36,895 nt of DNA from Candidatus Rokuibacteriota bacterium (GTDB taxonomy: Bacteria > Methylomirabilota > Methylomirabilia > Rokubacteriales > CSP1-6). The stretch spans positions 1 to 36,895 of the forward strand of contig JACPSW010000025.1 of assembly GCA_016193045.1 (NCBI GenBank), written 5' to 3'. Both the position numbers and the translations under genes were made by a program. Below, piece by piece: positions 25,657 through 33,526 of this stretch (position 1 is the stretch's first letter; every line of letters starts with the position of its first letter). Under the pieces are notes generated by a model. It did no database searches. It saw only the letters and a list, made by a program, of their open reading frames with translations, and was not told the DNA's origin.

Positions 25657-27906
25657 TCATTTCGCCAATGCGTTCAGGGCGGACCCGGCCTTGAACCAGC
25701 CGATCTGCTCCGCGGTGAGGCTGTGGTTGGCCTGGAATGAAATCCTTCGTCCGTCGGGCTTGAGCACAGTGACGGTCACGGGGTTGCCCGGCGCCAGCGC
25801 CGCGAGCCCGGTGACGCTCACCCGGTCGGGCTGCTCCAGGAGGTCGTAGTCCTTGGGGTCGGCGAAGGTGAGGGGCAGGATCCCCTGCTTCTTGAGGTTG
25901 GTCTCGTGGATCCGCGCGAAGCTCCGCGCGAGGACGACCTTCACGCCCAGGTAGCGCGGCGACATGGCGGCGTGCTCGCGGCTGGACCCCTCGCCGTAGT
26001 TCTCGTCCCCGATCACGATGGAGCCGATCCCCTTGGCCTTGTACCGGCGCGCGATCTGGCTGATCGTCAGGCCCGACTCCCCGCTCAGGACATCCGTCCC
26101 CTTCCCGGCCTCGGGATGGAAGGCGTTGTTGGCGCCGAGGAACATGTTGTCGCTGATCCTGTCGATGTGGCCCCGGAAGCGGAGCCACGCGCCTGCCGGC
26201 GAGATGTGATCGGTCGTGGTCTTCCCCTTGGTCTTGACGAGGATGACCAGGTCGGCGAAGTCCTGGCCGTCCCACGCGGGGAAGGGCTCCAGGAGCTGGA
26301 GCCTCTCGCTCGTGGGCGAAACCTCCACCTGGACCTTGTCGCCGTCCTGGGCCGGCGCCTCATAGCCTTCCAGCCCCCTGGCGAAGCCGGCCTTCGGCAG
26401 CTCCTCCCCCTCGGGGGGCGTGAAGCGGAACTGCTTGCCGTCGGGCGCCGTAAGCGGCCCGTCGACGGGATCGAACTCGAGGGTCCCGGCGAAGGCGAGG
26501 GCCGTCACGATCTCGGGGCTCGTGAGGAAGGAGAGCGTCGCCGCGCTGCCGTCGTTCCGCCCGGGGAAGTTCCGGTTGTAGGAGCTGACGATGGAGTTGG
26601 CCTCGTTCTTCCCCACGTCGGAGCGCTTCCACTGGCCGATGCACGGGCCGCAGGCGTTGGCAAGGACGGTCCCGCCCATCTTCTCGAAGGTCTCCATCAT
26701 CCCGTCGCGCTTGATGGTCTGGAAGATGCGATCCGAGCCGGGCGTGACCAGGAAGGGGACCTTCGCCTTGAGTCCGGCCTTGAGCCCCTGCATGGCGATG
26801 TGGGCGGCGCGCCGCATGTCCTCGTAGGAGGAGTTGGTGCAGGAGCCGATGAGCGCGGCCTTCAGGTTGGCCGGCCAGCCGGCCGCCTTCAGCTCCGCGG
26901 CCAGCTTGCTGACGGGGCGCGCGCGGTCGGGAGAGTGGGGACCGACGATGTGGGGCTCCAGCGCCGAGAGGTCGATCTCCACGATCTCGTCGAAGAACTT
27001 CTCCGGGGCCGCGTGCACGTCCGGATCGGCCACGAGGTGCTCCCGGTACTGCCGGGCCAGCTTCGCGATGTCCGCCCGGTCGGTGACTTCGAGGTACGCC
27101 GCCATGCGGTCGTCGAAGGGGAAAACGGAGGTGGTGGCACCGAGCTCGGCGCCCATGTTGCAGATGGTCCCCTTCCCCGTGGCGCTGATGGATTCGGCGC
27201 CGGGGCCGAAGTACTCGATGATCTTGTTGGTGCCGCCCTTGACCGTGAGGCGTCCGCAGAGGTAGGTGATCACGTCCTTGGCCGACGTCCAGCCGGAGAG
27301 CTTCCCGGTCAACTTCACCCCGATCAGCTTGGGGTGGAGCACCTCCCAGGCGAGCCCCGCCATGACCTCGCCGCAGTCGGCCCCGCCGACCCCGATCGCC
27401 AGCATCCCGAGCCCGCCGCCGTTGGGCGTGTGGGAGTCGGCCCCGATCATGAGCCCGCCGGGAAACGCGTAATTCTCCAGGACGACCTGGTGGATGATGC
27501 CGGAGCCGGGCTTCCAGAAGCCGATCCCGTACTTCTTCGCCGCCGAGCGGAGGAAGTTGTAGACTTCGTTGTTCTCGGTGATCGCCCGCTTCATGTCCTC
27601 GGGCGCGCCGCTCTCCGCCCTGATGAGATGGTCGCAGTGGACGGTGCTGGGGACCACGACGCGTTTCCGTCCCGAGTGCATGAACTGGAGGATCGCCATC
27701 TGGGCCGTCACGTCCTGCATGGACACGCGGTCCACGCGCAGCCGGAGGTGGGCCTTCCCGCGCTCCCAGTGCTGGGCGTCGAAGTCGTCGGCGTGAGCGA
27801 CGAGGATCTTCTCGGCGAGGGTGAGAGGGTGCCCGAATTTCCTGCGGGCCTTGGCCAGCCGCTCGGGCATGGCCTCGTAGAGCTTCCGGATCTCCGCGGC
27901 ACCCAT
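25657..27906 (-). CDS. acnA: Aconitate hydratase, mitochondrial-type
   Basis: 749 aa. The [4Fe-4S] cysteines are in LIGSCTNSSYEDMRRAAH and LANACGPCIGQWKRSDV. Substrate-binding blocks include VPSTVHCDHLIRAESGAPEDM, MIGADSHTPNGGGLGMLAIGVGGAD and the C-terminal swivel domain with GSSREHAAMSPRYLGVKVVLARSFARIHETNLKKQGILPL. Length and lack of a long insert match the mitochondrial-type aconitase (about 750-780 aa) rather than AcnA/IRP1 or AcnB of E. coli. It isomerises citrate and isocitrate. The gene is first in the uninterrupted TCA array. A 9-bp stem hairpin lies upstream in the gap to the sdhB-like gene. Confidence 0.92.
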   Translation of the reverse strand: MGAAEIRKLYEAMPERLAKARRKFGHPLTLAEKILVAHADDFDAQHWERGKAHLRLRVDRVSMQDVTAQMAILQFMHSGRKRVVVPSTVHCDHLIRAESGAPEDMKRAITENNEVYNFLRSAAKKYGIGFWKPGSGIIHQVVLENYAFPGGLMIGADSHTPNGGGLGMLAIGVGGADCGEVMAGLAWEVLHPKLIGVKLTGKLSGWTSAKDVITYLCGRLTVKGGTNKIIEYFGPGAESISATGKGTICNMGAELGATTSVFPFDDRMAAYLEVTDRADIAKLARQYREHLVADPDVHAAPEKFFDEIVEIDLSALEPHIVGPHSPDRARPVSKLAAELKAAGWPANLKAALIGSCTNSSYEDMRRAAHIAMQGLKAGLKAKVPFLVTPGSDRIFQTIKRDGMMETFEKMGGTVLANACGPCIGQWKRSDVGKNEANSIVSSYNRNFPGRNDGSAATLSFLTSPEIVTALAFAGTLEFDPVDGPLTAPDGKQFRFTPPEGEELPKAGFARGLEGYEAPAQDGDKVQVEVSPTSERLQLLEPFPAWDGQDFADLVILVKTKGKTTTDHISPAGAWLRFRGHIDRISDNMFLGANNAFHPEAGKGTDVLSGESGLTISQIARRYKAKGIGSIVIGDENYGEGSSREHAAMSPRYLGVKVVLARSFARIHETNLKKQGILPLTFADPKDYDLLEQPDRVSVTGLAALAPGNPVTVTVLKPDGRRISFQANHSLTAEQIGWFKAGSALNALAK

Positions 27907-27943
27907 CGGTGGGCCTCCTGACTGCCGCTGCTATTTCAAACGT

Positions 27944-27970
27944 ATCGCCTCCCACGGGGCAGGAGGCGAT
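27944..27970 (-). terminator. Hairpin between the orphan sdhB-like gene and acn
   Basis: Perfect 9-bp stem ATCGCCTCC / GGAGGCGAT (27944-27952, 27962-27970) with a 9-base loop. On the minus strand it lies 25 bases after the upstream stop codon and about 38 before the acn ATG. There is no long T-tract (ACGTTTGAAATAG follows), so it may be a weak terminator, an attenuator, or a structure in the acn leader. Confidence 0.5.
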
Positions 27971-27995
27971 CACGTCCCGCTCTCGAAGTGGCACC

Positions 27996-28742
27996 TTACG
28001 CTACCACGCGGGCTCCCGAAGTGTCAAGGCGATGAGCCGACCTAACTAGTTGAAAAATCGACTTCCGCCTGAGTTTCAGGATGCTGTCGGCGGGGGAGAG
28101 TTCCATGGGGCAGACGTCGGTGCAGTTGGCCTGGCCGTGGCAGCGGAGGAGGGCGTCTTCGGAGAGCAGGAGAGGCCACCGCTCGGCCCCGGCGCCGTCC
28201 CGGCTGTCGGCCAGGAGGGTGAAGGCGCGGTTGAGCGCGGCCGGCCCGGCAAACCCCCCGTCCCAGCCCACCATCGTGCAGGCCGACAGGCACATCCCGC
28301 AGCCGATGCACTCGACGGCGGCGTCGATCTGCCGGCGCTCCTTCGCGTGCCTGCCGATGGGGGCGAAGGTTTCCTCCCCCGCCTTCGGCACGAAGACGGC
28401 GCCGGCGGCCTTCATCTTCGCGGCGAAGGGCGCCAGGTCCACCACGAGGTCCCGGATCAGCGGGAAATGGTAAAGAGGGCGCACGGTGACGGCTTCGGTT
28501 TTGAGAGAGGCGAGAAGCGTCCGGCAGGCCCAGCGCTCACGCCCGTTCACCACCATCGCGCACGAGCCGCACATCCCCACCCGGCACGCGTAGCGGAAGG
28601 CGAGCGTCGGGTCCTCGCTTCGCTGGATCTCGACGAGCGCGTCCAGGACCGTCATCCCCGCCCGCGCCTCGATCCGGTAGGTCTGCGTCCGCTCCGGACG
28701 GCCCGGCGCCCACCGAAAAACGACGAGGCTGGGGTCAGGCAT
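27996..28742 (-). CDS. Orphan succinate dehydrogenase/fumarate reductase iron-sulfur protein (second SdhB-like)
   Basis: 248 aa from ATG 28740-28742, MPDPSLVVFRWAPGRPERTQTYRIEA. All three cluster motifs are intact: YACRVGMCGSCAMVVNGRERWAC, CIGCGMCLSACTM and CHGQANCTDVCPMEL. It is clearly diverged from the window's other SdhB and no flavoprotein or membrane subunit gene adjoins it. The start codon lies inside a GGGGTCAGGC-type repeat and has no visible Shine-Dalgarno; no alternative start exists before the conserved FRW block. The gene follows maoC by 32 bases. It may partner another flavoprotein elsewhere or the sdhA here; its role is open. Confidence 0.83.
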   Translation of the reverse strand: MPDPSLVVFRWAPGRPERTQTYRIEARAGMTVLDALVEIQRSEDPTLAFRYACRVGMCGSCAMVVNGRERWACRTLLASLKTEAVTVRPLYHFPLIRDLVVDLAPFAAKMKAAGAVFVPKAGEETFAPIGRHAKERRQIDAAVECIGCGMCLSACTMVGWDGGFAGPAALNRAFTLLADSRDGAGAERWPLLLSEDALLRCHGQANCTDVCPMELSPADSILKLRRKSIFQLVRSAHRLDTSGARVVA

Positions 28743-28759
28743 GCGTATTTGCGTTGCGG
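28731..28759. repeat. GGGGTCAGGC-type 29-bp repeat, copy A
   Basis: 29 bp starting GGGGTCAGGCATGCGT and ending TTGCGG. Identical to copy B 40 bp away. Its minus-strand ATG is the start codon of the orphan sdhB-like gene (M-P-D-P). Confidence 0.9.
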
Positions 28760-28770
28760 CCGAGCGTGAT

Positions 28771-28799
28771 GGGGTCAGGCATGCGTATTTGCGTTGCGG
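28771..28799. repeat. GGGGTCAGGC-type 29-bp repeat, copy B
   Basis: Identical to copy A. On the minus strand it encodes the last residues (N-A-N-T-H-A) and the TGA stop of maoC. Confidence 0.9.
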
Positions 28800-29242
28800 G
28801 CCAGGAGCAGCACGTGCTCGCCCTCCTGGACAGCCTCCCCCTTCTGGTTGAAGAGCGTCACGGCGAAGGTGACGATCCCGCGATCCGCCTTTTTCACCTC
28901 TTGCTTGGCCCGGACGACCACGCGCGCGTGGACCGTGTCGCCGATGAGGACGGGAGCCAGGAACTTCCAGCGCAACTCGAGGAACGCCATGGCGGTGCCG
29001 GCCACGAGCCCCAGGCGGTCGAGCAGCCCCAGGTACATGTCGTGGATCAGCGGCCCGTGGGGCACGCGCGTCCCGAAGGGGCTCGTTCGCGCGAACTCCT
29101 CGTCCACGTGGAGGGGGTTGTAGTCGCCGGTGAGGCCGGAGAACGCCAGGACATCGCCCTCGGTCACGGTGCGGCCGCCGGTCCAGAACTCCTGACCGAC
29201 CGGCAGCGCGTCCCAGGATTTCCCGCCGTAGGATTTCGGCAT
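28775..29242 (-). CDS. MaoC family dehydratase (R-hydratase-like hot-dog protein)
   Basis: 155 aa from ATG 29240-29242 (MPKSYGGKSWDALPVGQEF). Hot-dog fold with the hydratase-2 active-site block FSGLTGDYNPLHVDEEFARTSPFGTRVPHGPLI, in which Asp (GDYNPLH) and His are catalytic. These enzymes hydrate trans-2-enoyl-CoA or related mesaconyl/methylfumaryl thioesters. A further ATG 12 bases upstream lies within a perfect TATAAT, so the downstream ATG is preferred. The extreme C-terminus RNANTHA and the stop codon are encoded by an intergenic repeat. Substrate unknown. Confidence 0.86.
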   Translation of the reverse strand: MPKSYGGKSWDALPVGQEFWTGGRTVTEGDVLAFSGLTGDYNPLHVDEEFARTSPFGTRVPHGPLIHDMYLGLLDRLGLVAGTAMAFLELRWKFLAPVLIGDTVHARVVVRAKQEVKKADRGIVTFAVTLFNQKGEAVQEGEHVLLLARNANTHA

Positions 29243-30419
29243 GGGCGAGAGCATTATATACGGGATGCGCGCGGAGGATAAGGTCCTCGGCCTCGCCTGC
29301 CTGCTGACCCTCCTGCACTACACGGGGGCGTACATGCGGGTTCCGGTGCTGCCGCTCTACGCCACCGCCCACGGCGCCACCCCGACGCAGGTCGGGCTGA
29401 TCATGGGCGCCCACATGGTGGTCGCCGCCATCAGCGCGATTCCGTTCGGCCTGGCTTCCGACCGCTGGGGACGGCGGACCCTTCTCCTCGGCGGGATGGC
29501 GCTCAGCGCGCTCACCTCCCTCTCGCTCCCGCTGGCGAGCCTGCCGCAGGGGCTCGCGGTCATCTACGGCGCGGCGGGCCTCGGCGTCGCGGCCTTCACG
29601 CCCAGCGTGATGTCCCTCGTGGGCGACGTGGCGGCGCCGGGGGCGATGGCGCGGGCGTACGCCTGGTACACGACCGCCCTGTACACGGGCTTCGGCGCCG
29701 GACCGATCCTCGGCGGCTACGTGGCCCAGGTCTGGGGTCACCGCGCCGCGTTCGTCGTCGCGGGGATCGTCATCGCGGCGGCGCTCGCCGCCGGGGGAAC
29801 GCTGCCGCCAACTCGGGCGGTCACCGCCCGGCCATCCCCGCTGGCCGCCGCGGCCGACCTCCGGCGGAACCGGCGCGTCTGGGCGGGGTGGATGGCGACG
29901 GTGAGCGGTCTCGGCCTCTGGGGCGCGATCCTGACCTTCTTCCCGCTCCTGGCGCGCGAGCGCGGGATCTCTCCCCTGGAGATCGGCCTCGTCCTCGGGG
30001 TGCAGGCCTTCGTCAACACGGCGGCGCGGGTTCCCGCCGGCTGGCTGCTGGACCGCACCGGCGGCCGGCGGCCGTACGTCCTCGGCGGCCTCGGCGCCGC
30101 GGCGCTGGCGACCGCCCTCCTGCCCCACGCGAGCGGGCGGGCCGACTTCGTCCTGCTGAGCGCCGTGATCGGCGCCGCCTTCGCGGTGACCTTCGTCGCG
30201 GTCGGCGCCGCGCTGTCGGAAGCGACCACCCCCGCCACGCGCGGGCTGGCGATGGGCGGCTACAGCACGGCGATCTACGCCGGGATCGGGCTGGCCGCTA
30301 TCGGCCTCGGCCCCGTCATGGGGCGCTGGGGGTACGGGACCGGATTCACGCTGGCGGGAGCGGTGGGAGCGCTGGGAACGCTCGTCACCGCCACCCTCTG
30401 GGGGCGCCCCCGCCCCTGA
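29241..30419 (+). CDS. MFS transporter
   Basis: 392 aa with about 12 membrane helices. The MFS loop motif A is GLASDRWGRRTLLLGGMALSALTSL after helix 2; helix 5 has GFGAGPILGGYVAQVWGHRAAF, and the second half repeats the pattern (AGWLLDRTGGRRPYVLGGLGAAAL). It begins with MGESIIYG; an ATG at 29265 (MRAEDKVLGLACLL) would remove eight residues and is also plausible. The gene is divergent from maoC with overlapping 5' ends. Motifs resemble drug/sugar-type exporters, but no substrate can be assigned. It ends 84 bases before the convergent aconitase X gene. Confidence 0.87.
   Translation: MGESIIYGMRAEDKVLGLACLLTLLHYTGAYMRVPVLPLYATAHGATPTQVGLIMGAHMVVAAISAIPFGLASDRWGRRTLLLGGMALSALTSLSLPLASLPQGLAVIYGAAGLGVAAFTPSVMSLVGDVAAPGAMARAYAWYTTALYTGFGAGPILGGYVAQVWGHRAAFVVAGIVIAAALAAGGTLPPTRAVTARPSPLAAAADLRRNRRVWAGWMATVSGLGLWGAILTFFPLLARERGISPLEIGLVLGVQAFVNTAARVPAGWLLDRTGGRRPYVLGGLGAAALATALLPHASGRADFVLLSAVIGAAFAVTFVAVGAALSEATTPATRGLAMGGYSTAIYAGIGLAAIGLGPVMGRWGYGTGFTLAGAVGALGTLVTATLWGRPRP
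29253..29281 (-). promoter_or_regulatory. Promoter for maoC, near-leaderless
   Basis: Perfect -10 TATAAT (29253-29258, minus strand) with TTATCC as a weak -35 (29276-29281) at 17-bp spacing. Only ten bases separate the -10 from the maoC ATG at 29242, so the mRNA would have at most a few leader bases. Confidence 0.5.
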
Positions 30420-30454
30420 TAACGCGACTGCCCATCCTCACCCGCCAGATGCCT

Positions 30455-30477
30455 GGGGTCAGGCTTGCGTATTTGCG
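30455..30477. repeat. GGGGTCAGGC-type repeat, copy D (diverged)
   Basis: GGGGTCAGGCTTGCGT followed by ATTTGCG, one mismatch from copies A/B over the first 23 bases, then diverging. It lies in the 84-bp gap between the convergent MFS and aconitase X genes and might act as a bidirectional end signal. Confidence 0.75.
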
Positions 30478-30503
30478 TAGCCAGCGGTGTCTCCATTACC
30501 CCC

Positions 30504-30923
30504 TTACCCGGCCCGCCAGACTTCCACGCGGCCGGCCTTGGGGTCCACGCGGACGCGGTCGCCGGTCTTGATGACCGTCATCGGGTCGGGCGTGAGCTGA
30601 TCCATCAGCGCCACGCCGGCCAGGACGGCGCCCTGGACCATCACGGGGTTGGCGACGCCGAAGAGCATGGCGCCCGGCGCCAGGCCGCGCGACTTGAGAT
30701 CCAGGAGCGCCCAGGAGGTGGCGAAGCCGCCCTTGGCGAGGGGGCAGACGAAGACCTTGCCGGCGATGGACTTCCCGTAGAGGGCGTGGGACTCGCGCGA
30801 GATCACTCCCGTCGCCCGGTCGAGGTCGTAGCGGGCGCTGAAGCCGTCGGGCGAGACGAGGGCCTCGCCCTCGACGACGTCGCCCACGCCGGGATGGCCC
30901 GTCAGGACGATGGGCTCCTTCAT
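30504..30923 (-). CDS. Aconitase X small subunit (swivel domain, DUF126)
   Basis: 139 aa. It opens MKEPIVLTGHPGVGDVVEGEALVSPDGFSARYDLDRATGVI, with the DUF126 features GKVFVCPLAKGGFATSWALLDLKSRG and ANPVMVQGAVLAGVALMD. This is the swivelling domain of aconitase X, a separate subunit here. Characterised relatives are cis-3-hydroxy-L-proline dehydratase (bacteria) and mevalonate 5-phosphate dehydratase (archaea). The ATG overlaps the large subunit stop by four bases. Substrate unresolved. Confidence 0.88.
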   Translation of the reverse strand: MKEPIVLTGHPGVGDVVEGEALVSPDGFSARYDLDRATGVISRESHALYGKSIAGKVFVCPLAKGGFATSWALLDLKSRGLAPGAMLFGVANPVMVQGAVLAGVALMDQLTPDPMTVIKTGDRVRVDPKAGRVEVWRAG

Positions 30924-32161
30924 CGCGCGATCCGCCCGCTGATCGCCGCCTCAACGCACTCGGCCGTCGGGCGGAAGATCGGGTTGTAGCCGTAGGCGGC
31001 GATGATGTTGGCGAGCTTGGCCGAGTCGGTGACGATGGTCCTGAGGCCGTGGCGGCGGGCCATCTCGCGCGGCGTCATGATGTAATAGCAGACCCCGACG
31101 ACGATCCGACCGCCCGCCGCCTCGATCGCCTTCGTGTAGCCCTCCTGGTCGGCCAGCGCCTTCACCGCCGCGTTGGTGGTGAGGAGGAGCATCGTGTTCG
31201 CGCCGACCTTCTTCCCCTCGAGCATACGCGCGAGCGTCCGCACCTCGAAGAGCGAGAGGTGGGGGGTGCCGGAGACCACCAGGTCCACCGTGTCCTTCTC
31301 GGGGACGAAGGAGCGGTAGGTCCGGCCCAGGTCTCCCGGCTCGACGACGATCCGCTCCCGGGGCTTCTGCCCGCCGAACGCTTCCTCCAGCGTCCGCGCC
31401 TCGGGCGTCATCCCCACGAGGTGGAACATCGCGAGCGAGCCGTAGGAAGCGAGCGTCGCCCCCAGCTGCTTGAGGCCGTCGGAGTCGGGCTCCACCTCGA
31501 GCCCGGTGAAGACGGGGACGAGCCAGTAGTTCGTCAGCCGGCGCCCCACGAAGACCCCGAGCGCCCCCCAGTCGCTCACGCCCCGGGGCTGGTCGCGCAC
31601 CTCCACGAGATGCGTTCCCCTGCGGTACTCGGGGAGATGCATCCCGTACGCGGGCACCCGCCCCGTCAGCGCCGCCGCGTACGACGCCGGCCCCCCCTCG
31701 AAGTTGGACCGCGCGCCACACACCGCGTTGGCGTAGATCACCGTCCCCGTGTCGCCCCAGCCCAGGTGCTCGCCGAAGCGCGGCTGGGCCACCGCCTGGT
31801 AGTTGGTGCAGGAGGTCAGGAGGATCCCGCCCATCGCCGTGATCAGCTCGCGGAGGCGCCGCTCCTTCCGCGCGACCTCCTCGGGCTGGCCGAGCTCCCG
31901 GTAGAGAGCGAAGTCCACGTTGCAGGAGTTGGTCGTGGTGGGGACGACGAAGCGCGCTCCCTGGCGGACCAGGTCCTCGACGAAGGCGAGCCCCGCCTCC
32001 CCCATGGACTCGGGGTCGCCGGTCAGGTGGGCCGAGGTCACGGTCACCATCGACGCAGCGCCAAAAAACTCGCCGACCTCGACCTGCATCTGGAGCGCCC
32101 GCCGCGCGGGCTCGCCCCACCCGCCACGCAGAACCGCCTCTTCCTCGGGCGTCAGCTTCAC
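30920..32161 (-). CDS. Aconitase X large (catalytic) subunit (DUF521)
   Basis: 413 aa starting at GTG 32159-32161 with a strong GGAGGGAGG ribosome site seven bases upstream. Iron-sulfur ligands are likely in VPTTTNSCNVDFALY, LTSCTNYQAVAQPRFGEHLGWGDTG and the following NAVCGARSNFEGGP. Other DUF521 blocks are GVFVGRRL, DLVVSGTPHLSLFEV and VGVCYYIMTPREMARRHGLRTIVTDSAKLANII. It forms a two-subunit dehydratase with the downstream DUF126 protein. No mevalonate-pathway or hydroxyproline genes are visible in the window, so neither known activity can be assigned by context. Confidence 0.88.
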   Translation of the reverse strand: MKLTPEEEAVLRGGWGEPARRALQMQVEVGEFFGAASMVTVTSAHLTGDPESMGEAGLAFVEDLVRQGARFVVPTTTNSCNVDFALYRELGQPEEVARKERRLRELITAMGGILLTSCTNYQAVAQPRFGEHLGWGDTGTVIYANAVCGARSNFEGGPASYAAALTGRVPAYGMHLPEYRRGTHLVEVRDQPRGVSDWGALGVFVGRRLTNYWLVPVFTGLEVEPDSDGLKQLGATLASYGSLAMFHLVGMTPEARTLEEAFGGQKPRERIVVEPGDLGRTYRSFVPEKDTVDLVVSGTPHLSLFEVRTLARMLEGKKVGANTMLLLTTNAAVKALADQEGYTKAIEAAGGRIVVGVCYYIMTPREMARRHGLRTIVTDSAKLANIIAAYGYNPIFRPTAECVEAAISGRIAR

Positions 32162-32265
32162 CGTCCCGCCTCCCTCCGAGCCTGTGGGAATCTAGCACAT
32201 CCTGGAGAAGAGGGCACCATCACGATTCCAGCCGCGCCGAGGAGCCGATGCCTCGCGGTCTTATC

Positions 32266-32295
32266 TTGACTCGCGACGAACGATGGTGCTAGAAG
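32266..32295 (+). promoter_or_regulatory. Promoter for the DUF3332 lipoprotein gene
   Basis: TTGACT (32266-32271), 18-base spacer, TAGAAG (32290-32295), the -10 preceded by TGC as an extended element. The stretch TGCTAGAAG also occurs at the DUF1326 promoter, and TGCTAGATT lies on the opposite strand here before aconitase X. The leader would be about 55 bases. Confidence 0.5.
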
Positions 32296-32355
32296 GGGTC
32301 GTGGACTCCTGCTGGGCGTTTTACCACTCACCCACCAGACCGAAGGGGGAAACCA

Positions 32356-33015
32356 ATGAGATTCAGGGCGACGCTGAAGGGCATAACTCTGGTCACACTC
32401 CTCCTCTTTGTGCTGGCGGTCTCCGGATGCTACGGGGGATTCCACCTAACAAAGGCCCTGTACAAGTTCAACGGAGAGGTCAAGGTCGACGGCAGCCCAC
32501 AGGCCAACCGCGTGGCTCAGAGCGTGGTCATGGTGCTCCTGGTCATCATCCCCGTTTACCAGCTCGCCGCACTGGCGGATGCGGTGATCCTCAATAGCAT
32601 CGAGTTCTGGACAGGAAAGAACCCCATGACGGCCGACGACGAGCCCGCGGTCCGGACCGTCTATAAGGGAACCGAGCGGTACGTCCAGACCTTTGTCCGC
32701 ACCGCTTCGGCAAAAGAGATGCAGATCGAGTACTTCAAGGAAGGTCGGCAGGTGAACACCGTCACGATCCGCCAGGAGTCGGATTCCCCGGTGGTGACGG
32801 CCGACGTGCGCTGGAGTGACGGACGGCACGAAAGGTATCAGCTCAGGCACGCCGACGGGGAGACCTACCTCATTGGCCACACCAGCGCCATGGGGGGATA
32901 CCGACAGGGGATCGCCGACCGCGATCAGGTGGCTGACATTTCCAACCGGGTTCAGGTTCTCCTTGCGTCCCCCGTCCCGACGGCGAGGGCCTTCCCGACT
33001 GGGCGGTTCCAGTAG
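32356..33015 (+). CDS. DUF3332-family lipoprotein
   Basis: 219 aa. Lipoprotein signal peptide MRFRATLKGITLVTLLLFVLAVSGC, with the lipobox VSGC, cleaved before Cys 25. Mature part begins YGGFHLTKALYKFNGEV, followed by a hydrophobic segment VVMVLLVIIPVYQLAALADAVILNSIEFWTGKNPM, the diagnostic DUF3332 block. The C-terminal ~110 residues look like a beta-rich soluble domain. Function of the family is unknown. The ATG has GGGGGAAA upstream. It is monocistronic, with its own promoter and a strong hairpin just after the stop. Confidence 0.85.
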   Translation: MRFRATLKGITLVTLLLFVLAVSGCYGGFHLTKALYKFNGEVKVDGSPQANRVAQSVVMVLLVIIPVYQLAALADAVILNSIEFWTGKNPMTADDEPAVRTVYKGTERYVQTFVRTASAKEMQIEYFKEGRQVNTVTIRQESDSPVVTADVRWSDGRHERYQLRHADGETYLIGHTSAMGGYRQGIADRDQVADISNRVQVLLASPVPTARAFPTGRFQ

Positions 33016-33024
33016 ACCCCGTCT

Positions 33025-33072
33025 CCCGGGCCCGGCCGCCCCTTGTGCGTCAAGGGGTGGCCGGATCCCGGG
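33025..33072 (+). terminator. Strong hairpin after the DUF3332 gene
   Basis: CCCGGG (33025-33030), CCGGCC and CCCCTTG pair with CAAGGGG, GGCCGG and CCCGGG (33067-33072) around a 5-base TGCGT loop, with small internal bulges. It starts ten bases after the stop codon. No T-tract follows, so termination may rely on the stem alone or on Rho. Confidence 0.6.
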
Positions 33073-33105
33073 GTTACCACCTCACCCAGCTGATTGCACT
33101 CCATA

Positions 33106-33436
33106 GCCAGCCGAGGCTGGCGTAATAGAAAATTGGCTCTTCCGGCTTTTGAGTGGGTCGCAACGAAGATCCCTGCCGGGGATGCCCCAGCCGAGCGAAT
33201 CCGCACGCGCCCTCGCGGGCCGAGAAGTGCAGGATGCCGGAGCGCGCCGAGCCGGCCAACACCGTTGGGCGGCGAGGACAGAGCCCCCCGTCGCGGGGGG
33301 ATGGGGGGGCCAGTGGAGGCGTCCGAGCGAGCGAAGCCCGTCGGGGCGCGGAGGACCTGAGCGAGCGGGGCACCCCCGGCAGGGAGTCGCGACCACACGA
33401 TTTCCCGAAGAGCCAGAAAATTGCTCTACGACTGCC
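33106..33436. repeat. About 325-bp imperfect palindrome / MITE-like element
   Basis: Left and right arms are reverse complements with gaps: GGCTCTTC (33135-33142) with GAAGAGCC (33407-33414), and an 18-bp block at 33171-33188 matching 33367-33384 with one mismatch. The central part contains the hairpin CCCCCCG-TCG-CGGGGGG (33284-33300) near the symmetry centre. The left end begins with its own hairpin GCCAG...CTGGC (33106-33121). No gene is supported here. It occupies most of the 583-bp space between two convergent genes. Confidence 0.78.
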
Positions 33437-33526
33437 ACTCCCAGAGCGCCGAGAATCGCGTGGGGATTTCGTAGAGATTGACGCCGAGCGGGGGCGTCAG
33501 GAAACCCACCTCCGAAAGGACTACGA

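Noticed and set aside
25906..27921. 671-codon plus-strand frame
   Set aside because: Antisense shadow of aconitase, which has all catalytic cysteines in the minus frame.
27944..27970. Iron-responsive element for aconitase
   Set aside because: The stem has no bulged C and the loop is nine bases, not CAGUGN. Treated as a simple hairpin.
33149..33481. Small plus-strand ORFs inside the palindrome region
   Set aside because: They cross the inverted arms, have no ribosome site and no recognisable domain; both strands are equally open.
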